A DNA stretch of 7,377 bases, from the NCBI GenBank assembly GCA_026388755.1, contig JAPLJE010000229.1:1-7377 (forward strand), given 5' to 3'. The number at the start of each line of letters is the position of its first letter. The stretch's first letter is position 1. Below, in pieces: positions 1 to 5,221 of this stretch. The notes below the pieces were generated by a model. That model had not been told where the DNA came from and did not search any database. It saw only the letters and a program-made list of their open reading frames with translations. The DNA comes from Deltaproteobacteria bacterium. GTDB taxonomy: Bacteria; Desulfobacterota; Desulfobacteria; Desulfobacterales; Desulfatirhabdiaceae. Both the position numbers and the translations under genes were made by a program.

Positions 1-1278
1 TTCTGTTCCAGATTATACCCCAGAAGCTTATGCAGGGTTGAGGCTTTTTTCCGGGCCACCTCGGAAAGACGCCGAGCCGCACGTCCTGTCGGTGCGGAGA
101 GGATGGTTTTCTGCCGCAGGCGATCGCATATTGCAGCGATGGAACGGATCAGGGTGGTCTTTCCGGTTCCCGGCCCGCCGGTAATGATGGCAATGTGATG
201 CAGGAGAATCTCCTCCAGCACGGCCTGCTGCTCGGAGGAAAGCTGAATGGCCAGGCGCGCCAGAATTTCCCGGGTCATCTGCTCCTGATCGATATCCGGG
301 GGTTTCACCGGAACCGACAAAAACGCCTTGAGCCGAAGGGCGATACCGGTTTCCGCCCGGTGAAGCGCCGGCAGGTAAAGGGCCTGATCGCTGCCATGAT
401 CCCTATCTTGATCGCCACCATAATCACCCATCGCTTCCTGCACCACCTGCCCTTCATCGGAAAGCGCAAGCATGGCTGCGGATGCCGATTCAGCATCAAT
501 GTCAAAGAGTCTGGCGCATTTTCGCCGGGCTTCATGACCCGTCATGAACATATGGCCATCAGATGCCGCCTGTTCCAGCAGATACAGAATGCAGGCTCGA
601 ATTCTAAGCGGATCATCGGAAAGGGCGCCCTGTTGCTGTGCAATCCGGTCGGCGATATAAAAACCGATTCCCGGAATATCACATGCGATCTGAAAAGGAT
701 GGTCTTTAAGCACATCGACTGCGGCTGCACCATATTGTTTGAAAATACGGCCGCTGTAACTCAGCGAAATACCATGATTCTGGAGAAAAATCATCAGACA
801 GCGAATCGCATGATGCGATTTCCAGGATTCTGCAATCTGTTTGGCAATGGCTTTGCCGATGCCCTTGACATCGGTCAGTTTTTCAGGCGCCGATTCGATG
901 ACCACCAGGGCCTGATCCCCGAAATGGCGGATCAGCCGGGAAATGGTTTTGGCTCCCAGCCCCTTGATCACACCAGACTTGAGATATTTTCGGATCCCAT
1001 CAATTGTTGCCGGCAGCAGCACTTCAAATCGGAGGATTTTAAGCTGCTGCCCATAGCGGGCATGCGTTTCCCAGATGCCGTCCAGCTTCAGGAATTCTCC
1101 GGCTGTGGGGCTTCAGAAATTCTCCGGCTGTAGGCGCCGGCATGAACCCGACAACCGTGATTGCATTTTGGGCGCCTCTGGGACGAAATTTTGCAATGGT
1201 ATAATGGTTTTCCGGATTGTAAAACGTAATGCGATCCAGGCAGCCTTCCAGATCGGTCACGGATCCGGAGTCGTTCAT
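1..1278 (-). CDS. recD2: RecD2-type 5'-3' DNA helicase, C-terminus beyond the window, frame broken by a 25-bp tandem duplication
   Basis: ATP-dependent superfamily 1B DNA helicase of the RecD2 family, which works without RecBC in repair and fork maintenance. The N-terminal part (1278 down to about 1110) reads L-E-G-C-L-D-R-I-T-F and then V-V-G-F-M-P-A-P-T-A-G-E-F-L-K, typical of the family's N-terminal domain. The frame then shifts at the repeat 1085-1134. From there to base 1 the other frame is free of stops and continues K-L-D-G-I-W-E-T-H-A-R-Y-G. It next passes helix-hairpin-helix-like segments (GVIKGLGAKT, TDVKGIGKAI, DIPGIGFYIADRI), Walker A GGPGTGKTT (about 153-179) and the next helicase motif, SAPTGRAARRLSE. 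About 425 of the roughly 720-750 residues usual in the family are present. The ATG at 1276-1278 is chosen because it overlaps the gmhB stop as ATGA and has GGA 7 nt upstream; an in-frame ATG at 1288-1290 is the alternative. Removing one 25-bp copy restores a single frame. As written, translation ends at the TAA at 1039-1041. Confidence 0.9.
1085..1134. repeat. 25-bp imperfect tandem duplication inside recD2
   Basis: Two adjacent 25-bp units, 1085-1109 and 1110-1134, are identical at 23 of 25 positions. They differ at 1092/1117 and 1107/1132, both G in the left copy and A in the right copy on the plus strand. Flanking bases do not match, so the unit is exactly 25 bp. Because 25 is not a multiple of 3, the duplication shifts the recD2 frame. 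In the proper frame each copy encodes P-T-A-G-E-F-L-K, with CCC/CCT for Pro and TTC/TTT for Phe as the only differences. Confidence 0.95.
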
Positions 1279-1835
1279 GAAATGATCCATCGGGCGGCTT
1301 CCAGCAGATCGGCCACCACCACGGTCGGATTGACGTTGTCCTGGGCCAGGGCATCTTGGGCCATAATGCCGTTGCCGGTCTTAACCAGAATCGTTCTGCC
1401 GCAGCCCGCAGCTTTTCCGCACAGAATATCCTTGGCGCTGTCGCCCACCATGATGGCATCGGAAAGATCAATGGCGTATTTTTGACAGGCCTGCCTAATC
1501 AGTCCGGGTTTGGGTTTGCGACAGGAACAGCCTTGTTCCGGCGTGTGGGGGCAGATAAATATATCGGTGATTTTGCCGCCATGGGATGTCACGGCGGATT
1601 TCATCCGCAGGTGCATCTCCTCCAATACTTCCGGTGATACCCACTTGCGGTGGATGATGGACTGGTTGGTGATCACGATAAGCGTATAGCCTTTGCGGGC
1701 AAGGATTTTCAAAGCATCCAGGCTGTTTGGCAAAAAAATGAACTCCTCCCAGCACTTGATGTAGTCCGAAGAATCCTGATTGATGACCCCGTCCCGGTCC
1801 AGAAAAACAACCTGCTTCAGCAACACCGCCTCCAT
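1275..1835 (-). CDS. gmhB: D-glycero-beta-D-manno-heptose-1,7-bisphosphate 7-phosphatase (GmhB), HAD family
   Basis: Cytoplasmic phosphatase that removes the 7-phosphate of heptose 1,7-bisphosphate on the way to ADP-heptose for the LPS inner core. The HAD motif I nucleophile stretch V-V-F-L-D-R-D-G-V-I-N lies at about residues 9-19. Motif II is V-I-T-N-Q-S, and motifs III/IV are the Lys of RKPKPG and V-G-D-S-A-K-D. The GmhB/histidinol-phosphatase zinc loop is present as C-P-H-x8-C-x-C in CPHTPEQGCSCRKPKPG. At 186 aa it has the usual length. The start is uncertain. I give the ATG at 1833-1835, but a GGAGG at 1829-1833 sits 5 nt before an in-frame TTG (1821-1823), which would give M-L-K-Q-V-V-F-L-D and fits the family equally well. 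A further in-frame ATG at 1899-1901 would overlap rlmD. The stop overlaps the recD2 start. Histidinol-phosphatase is a less likely alternative, since no histidine genes are nearby. Confidence 0.86.
   Translation of the reverse strand: MEAVLLKQVVFLDRDGVINQDSSDYIKCWEEFIFLPNSLDALKILARKGYTLIVITNQSIIHRKWVSPEVLEEMHLRMKSAVTSHGGKITDIFICPHTPEQGCSCRKPKPGLIRQACQKYAIDLSDAIMVGDSAKDILCGKAAGCGRTILVKTGNGIMAQDALAQDNVNPTVVVADLLEAARWIIS
1829..1833 (-). promoter_or_regulatory. Candidate ribosome binding site GGAGG for gmhB
   Basis: A full GGAGG overlaps the annotated ATG and lies 5 nt upstream of the in-frame TTG at 1821-1823. If it is the working site, gmhB starts at the TTG and the protein is four residues shorter. 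Upstream of the ATG itself only a weak TTGGAAA is seen, too close for normal spacing. Confidence 0.4.
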
Positions 1836-1878
1836 TTTCCAAGCGTGAATGCGTTCATGACCCGAGAAACCCCCCTGA

Positions 1879-3267
1879 TCACCGCTTTTGAAGGCGGGCA
1901 ACTGATTCGATGTGAAATGTATGGGGAAACATATCCACGGGCTGAACTTCGATAACCTGATAGGCGTCTTTCATGAGCCCCAGATCCCTGGCCAGCGTCG
2001 CCGGATTGCAGGATACGTAAATGATCCGCCCGGGCAGCATATTCAGAACCTGCTGCACAACGCTTTTGTGCATGCCGTCGCGCGGAGGGTCGATGATCAT
2101 GACATCGGGCTTTTGCAGCGCCTCGGACAGGCGATCCTTGATGTCCCCCCGGTAAAACGTGCAGTTTAATACGCCGTTTTTCAGGCAGTTTTTTTCCGCA
2201 TCGGATATCGCAGCATCAACGATTTCAAATCCGATCACCCTTCGGGCGGCATTCGAGAGGCAGATGGCAATGGTTCCGGTGCCACAATACAAATCAAAAA
2301 CCGTTTCATTTCCGGTAAGCCCGGCATAAGCCATCACCGTATGGTACAGGGTTTGCGCCCCTCTGCTGTTGGTCTGAAAGAATGAACTGGCGGATATGTC
2401 AAATTCAAACCCGCAGAGACGATCCGTCAGGTGGTTACTTCCGGAAAGCAAAATTTCATATTCCCCCGCGGATATCGCCGCCTTTTTCGCGGTAATGTTA
2501 TTGACCACGGAGATGATTTGCGGATACTTGTTCTTCAACAGATCCGCCAGGGGCTCCACGACCCTGCGATTTTCCGCGGCGGTGATGATATTCACCATCC
2601 AGTGGTCATGGGCCACGGAATGCCGAAGCATGACAAACCGCCAGAATCCGTTGTGGGTCCGGGGACAATACATCGGCATTCCAGATAATTGAAGATACCG
2701 GCGCACATCGCCCAGTATGCGATTTCCCATGTCCGGCTGCAACAGACAGGCTTCGATATTCAGAACTTTGTGAAACACGCCCGGCACATGAAAACCCAGG
2801 GCGAAGCAACCGGCTGCATCCGGGTTTTCCATTTCCTCCGGCAATCGCCATGGGCTGTCCGAACAGGTCAATTCCACTTTATTGCGATATCCAAAGCGCA
2901 GCTCGGATGGAAGGGTCGGATGGACCGTTGCATCTTTAATCAAGCCGATATGCGCCAAAGATTCCGCAACATGCCGCTGTTTATACGCCAGTTGCCGGCC
3001 GTAGTCCAGAAACTGCCATTTGCAACCTCCGCAAACGCCGCTGTGGGGACAGGGCGCTGAAACCCGGTCAGCAGACGGTTGAAGGAGCGACACCACACGG
3101 GCTTCGGCATAATTTTTCTTTTTTCGGGTAATGGCGATGCGAACCCTGTCTCCGGGAACCGCCTGATCCACAAAAACAGCAAACCCTTCAATGTGAACGA
3201 TCCCCTTGCCGCCATAAGCAACATCGGATATGTCAACTTCATGCAACTGACCTTTTTGAATGCTCAT
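1879..3267 (-). CDS. rlmD: 23S rRNA (uracil-5-)-methyltransferase, RlmD/RumA type
   Basis: SAM-dependent enzyme that makes 5-methyluridine in 23S rRNA (U1939 in E. coli for RlmD). An N-terminal TRAM domain covers about residues 3-60. Iron-sulfur cysteines follow as C-P-H-S-G-V-C-G-G-C (C-x5-C-x2-C), with a probable fourth Cys in N-I-E-A-C-L-L-Q. The SAM site is V-F-D-L-Y-C-G-T-G-T, and D-P-P-R-D-G-M is the substrate-site motif. The nucleophilic Cys lies in Y-V-S-C-N-P-A-T-L-A-R-D, and the general base Glu in H-I-E-S-V-A-R-L-Q. The protein is 462 aa, the usual length, and is intact. The ATG at 3265-3267 is preferred, with GAAG 7 nt upstream; an in-frame TTG at 3283-3285 adds six residues. It is the first gene of block B and is followed after 43 nt by gmhB. 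Family membership is clear, but the exact target uridine (RlmD rather than RlmC or TrmA specificity) is inferred from the cysteine cluster and length. Confidence 0.9.
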   Translation of the reverse strand: MSIQKGQLHEVDISDVAYGGKGIVHIEGFAVFVDQAVPGDRVRIAITRKKKNYAEARVVSLLQPSADRVSAPCPHSGVCGGCKWQFLDYGRQLAYKQRHVAESLAHIGLIKDATVHPTLPSELRFGYRNKVELTCSDSPWRLPEEMENPDAAGCFALGFHVPGVFHKVLNIEACLLQPDMGNRILGDVRRYLQLSGMPMYCPRTHNGFWRFVMLRHSVAHDHWMVNIITAAENRRVVEPLADLLKNKYPQIISVVNNITAKKAAISAGEYEILLSGSNHLTDRLCGFEFDISASSFFQTNSRGAQTLYHTVMAYAGLTGNETVFDLYCGTGTIAICLSNAARRVIGFEIVDAAISDAEKNCLKNGVLNCTFYRGDIKDRLSEALQKPDVMIIDPPRDGMHKSVVQQVLNMLPGRIIYVSCNPATLARDLGLMKDAYQVIEVQPVDMFPHTFHIESVARLQKR

Positions 3268-3298
3268 GATATGGCTTCTTTTCAAGAAAAAACATTTT

Positions 3299-3326
3299 GA
3301 AATATTTGCGCGAATGAAGCTACCAA
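3299..3326 (-). promoter_or_regulatory. Weak candidate sigma70-like promoter for rlmD
   Basis: On the minus strand TTGGTA (3321-3326) is followed after 16 nt by TATTTC (3299-3304), about 30 nt upstream of the rlmD ATG, in a locally AT-rich stretch. The -35 matches the consensus at 4 of 6 bases and the -10 at 3 of 6, so this is only a candidate. A promoter is expected somewhere here, because block A ends more than 200 nt upstream. Confidence 0.25.
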
Positions 3327-3446
3327 TATGAGGCCGGGAACGGGTACAAGGTCGATGAAATGGTTCAATTCCTGGGCATTTCCGAAGAAATTCTTCCGGA
3401 AAATCGTCTGGCTGCCATTCAGTGGGCCGATGCCCTGACCGGGTAA
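3318..3446 (+). pseudogene. Orphan plus-strand coding-like fragment, possible 3' tail of an unrecognised gene
   Basis: Between the blocks, a plus-strand frame from just after a TGA (3315-3317) to the TAA at 3444-3446 reads like real protein. It contains Y-E-A-G-N-G-Y-K-V-D-E-M-V-Q-F-L-G-I-S, then E-E-I-L-P-E-N-R-L-A-A-I-Q-W-A-D-A-L-T-G, with ordinary codon choice and no low complexity. It is the only plus-strand stretch that does not lie antisense to a recognised gene. The ATG at 3360-3362, with AAGG 8 nt upstream, could start a 28-residue peptide, but the coding-like sequence continues upstream of it. That suggests the C-terminal end of a longer gene whose 5' part is missing. I do not recognise the family; a small helical domain is likely. 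It may be a gene remnant, a short real gene, or sequence brought in at an assembly join. Confidence 0.35.
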
Positions 3447-3458
3447 ATCGTATTTTTT

Positions 3459-3472
3459 GCGCTTCGAAGCGC
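3459..3472. repeat. 14-bp perfect palindrome GCGCTTCGAAGCGC
   Basis: A perfect inverted repeat 27 nt downstream of the cysE stop and 13 nt downstream of the plus-strand fragment's stop. It could fold into a 5-bp stem with a 4-nt loop. It lacks an adjacent T-run on either strand: a T-run sits on the 5' side on the plus strand (3453-3458), and on the 3' side only GGTTTT appears, 8 nt away. It is therefore a poor intrinsic terminator. It may be a weak transcription end or a protein site. Confidence 0.5.
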
Positions 3473-3498
3473 CGGGCTGGTTTTAATGCCTCGATGGG

Positions 3499-4408
3499 TT
3501 ACGGATGTTTGTATATCAGCCGGGGGGGTTCCGTCATGACCGTCGTGTCGGGTGGGACAGACTCCGTAATCCAGACATTTCCGCCGATGACCGAACGTTC
3601 TCCAATCACCGTATCGCCTCCCAGAATCGTTGCCCCTGAATAAATAATGACGTCATCAGCGATGCTGGGATGACGTTTTTTCCCCCTCAGTTTTTCTCCG
3701 GCATTTTTCGGAAGAGACAACGCCCCTAAGGTCACGCCCTGATAAATTCGGACATTGTTTCCGATCACGGTTGTTTCCCCAATCACAACCCCTGTGCCAT
3801 GATCAATGACAAAGCTTTCTCCGATTTGGGCTCCTGGATGAATATCGATTCCCGTGATACTGTGGGCATGTTCGGTCATGATTCGGGGAAGCAGAGGAAC
3901 GTTTAACTCAAAAAGCCTGTGAGCGACCCGATAGACGCTGATGGCATAGATTCCTGGATAGCTGAAAATGATTTCATCGTGGCTTTTGGCCGCGGGATCC
4001 CCTTCATAAGCTGCCCGAATATCGGTGGCCAGAATCTTTCGTATTGAAGGAATGGATTCCAGCACGGCCAGTGCGATTTCATATCCCCGGTCACCGCAAT
4101 CGCTGCAGGAAAGATCATACCGGAAGCAATCGTGCCGAATACTATGGGTGATCTGCTCCGACAGCATATCAAACAAAGCCGTAACCGCCTGACCCATGGT
4201 ATATTTGAGACTGACCGGATCAATTTTTTCCCGGCTGAAATACCCCATATCCTTCGGAAGGAATGGGATCGTAATCGATGTGGGTAAAGCATTCCCTGTC
4301 ATGGCAACTGCTGATAAGGGAATCCGCCAGCGCCGGAATACGGCTGCGATACCGCGTAAAGGATGCGGCCTCGGTTTTACAGGAGTTGTCATCGTTATGC
4401 ATCGTCAT
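3499..4408 (-). CDS. cysE: Serine O-acetyltransferase (EpsC/CysE type), frame broken by an internal deletion
   Basis: Makes O-acetylserine from serine and acetyl-CoA, the first step of cysteine synthesis. The start at 4406-4408 has a strong ribosome binding site. The N-terminal frame (4408 to about 4265) reads [14 protein letters not shown], then H-I-D-Y-D-P-I-P-S, as in long EpsC-type enzymes. The sequence then jumps, with a frame change near 4250-4262, to [15 protein letters not shown]. It continues intact to the stop through [16 protein letters not shown] and a left-handed beta-helix of hexapeptide repeats. The catalytic Asp/His regions are G-I-D-I-H-P-G-A and [13 protein letters not shown]. 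About 15 residues normally found between the P-S and P-G-Y-F motifs are missing. If all 910 bases were one gene, the change is a loss of 3n+2 bp. The 297-residue frame starting at 4392 has no ribosome binding site, and its first 45 or so residues do not resemble the family. It follows rlpA by 33 nt. Confidence 0.88.
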
Positions 4409-4416
4409 TTTCAGTG

Positions 4417-4422
4417 CCTCCC
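4417..4422 (-). promoter_or_regulatory. Strong ribosome binding site for cysE
   Basis: GGGAGG on the minus strand lies 8 nt before the ATG at 4406-4408. It fixes the true start of the serine acetyltransferase in the N-terminal frame, and so shows that the longer open frame beginning at 4392 is not the natural reading. Confidence 0.75.
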
Positions 4423-4441
4423 GAGCATCAGGGGCTCCGTG

Positions 4442-5221
4442 TTATTCCGCCACGGCAAAAGCCCCATCGTACCCGCCCGAAGTCAGCATCTTCTCGTTCT
4501 GGATGGCCTGCTCCAGGCTCGAACATTTCGTCACCCTGACCCGGTAAAAAATATCCCTGCCATTGTCATAGGACTGAATATGGGCATTCTGATAGGATTT
4601 TTCCAGTTTAGCCTTCAGTCTTTCCGCATTGTTGCGGTCTGAAAAAGCCCCGACCTGAATCGTGAAATTCCCCTGATAATAAAAATCCGCCGAACCGGCG
4701 CCGCTGCTGGTAGCCAAGGCAGTTGTGCCAACGGCAACGAGTTCCACAGGCGCCGTCCCCGGCCCCAGAACACCGAGTTTGGAGGCACAGGCATAAGAAA
4801 GATCAATGACCCTTCCGGTCACAAAAGGCCCCCGGTCGTTGATGCGAATCTCCATTTCCCGATTGTTGTCCAGGTTTCGGACCCGGACAATCGTCCCCAA
4901 GGGAAGGGTCTTGTGAGCCGCGGACTCCGCATGCATGTCATAGATCTCGCCGCTGGATGTCTTTTTTCCGTGAAAATCATCTCCATACCATGAGGCAATG
5001 CCCGTCTGCTTGAAACCCCTGGCATCCGGCAGCGGCTGGTACCACTGCCCCAGCGCCTTATAGGGTTTGGAAGAAGACGGCGGCGGAATCGCAGCAGACG
5101 GAGGGCGGCTCGAAGAAGGGACAGGCGGACGGCTGGAAGACGGCACAGTGGAGCGAGTACACCCATAGACGCCCGCTATCAGAATTCCTCCTAGAATTAT
5201 CAGGCAGCAGATGCGTTTCAT
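4442..5221 (-). CDS. rlpA: RlpA-like septal lytic transglycosylase lipoprotein with SPOR domain
   Basis: Outer-membrane lipoprotein that in characterised relatives cleaves naked (denuded) septal glycan strands during cell separation. The 259-aa protein starts with a hydrophobic signal segment ending V-Y-G-C (Cys21). This is a lipobox with an unusual Tyr at -2, so lipidation is likely but not certain. A Pro/Ser linker follows (residues 22-53). The double-psi beta-barrel domain (about 73-165) has [18 protein letters not shown], then [10 protein letters not shown] and I-N-D-R-G-P-F. Glu92, His103 and Asp129 are candidate active-site residues. The C-terminal SPOR domain (about 183-258, from [10 protein letters not shown]) binds septal peptidoglycan. 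The start ATG overlaps the lon stop as ATGA, so translation is probably coupled. It is intact and of normal size. Transglycosylase activity is known for the Pseudomonas protein and is inferred here. Confidence 0.9.
   Translation of the reverse strand: MKRICCLIILGGILIAGVYGCTRSTVPSSSRPPVPSSSRPPSAAIPPPSSSKPYKALGQWYQPLPDARGFKQTGIASWYGDDFHGKKTSSGEIYDMHAESAAHKTLPLGTIVRVRNLDNNREMEIRINDRGPFVTGRVIDLSYACASKLGVLGPGTAPVELVAVGTTALATSSGAGSADFYYQGNFTIQVGAFSDRNNAERLKAKLEKSYQNAHIQSYDNGRDIFYRVRVTKCSSLEQAIQNEKMLTSGGYDGAFAVAE
5099..5146 (-). repeat. Two copies of an 8-residue V-P-S-S-S-R-P-P unit in the RlpA linker
   Basis: Residues 26-33 and 34-41 of RlpA are the same octapeptide, encoded by 24-nt units that differ only at synonymous positions. 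A degenerate third unit (I-P-P-P-S-S-S-K-P) follows. This is a flexible spacer between the lipid anchor and the barrel, and such linkers vary freely in length. Confidence 0.75.

Noticed and set aside
195..1133. A 312-residue open frame on the plus strand
   Set aside because: It uses the same codon register as recD2 read on the opposite strand, where a full set of helicase motifs is found. Its own translation has no recognisable domain and is a shadow of the real gene.
1088..1471. A minus-strand open frame overlapping gmhB and the start of recD2
   Set aside because: It is out of frame with two recognised genes, is rich in Ala, Arg and Trp as shadow frames often are, and has no motif.
3459..3472. 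The palindrome as an intrinsic terminator for cysE
   Set aside because: The stem is short and is followed on the minus strand by A residues, not a T-run, so it lacks the key feature of an intrinsic terminator.
3646..3655. Palindrome ATGACGTCAT, resembling an operator
   Set aside because: It lies within the conserved catalytic part of the serine acetyltransferase gene and encodes D-D-V-I. A 10-bp palindrome inside coding sequence is expected by chance.
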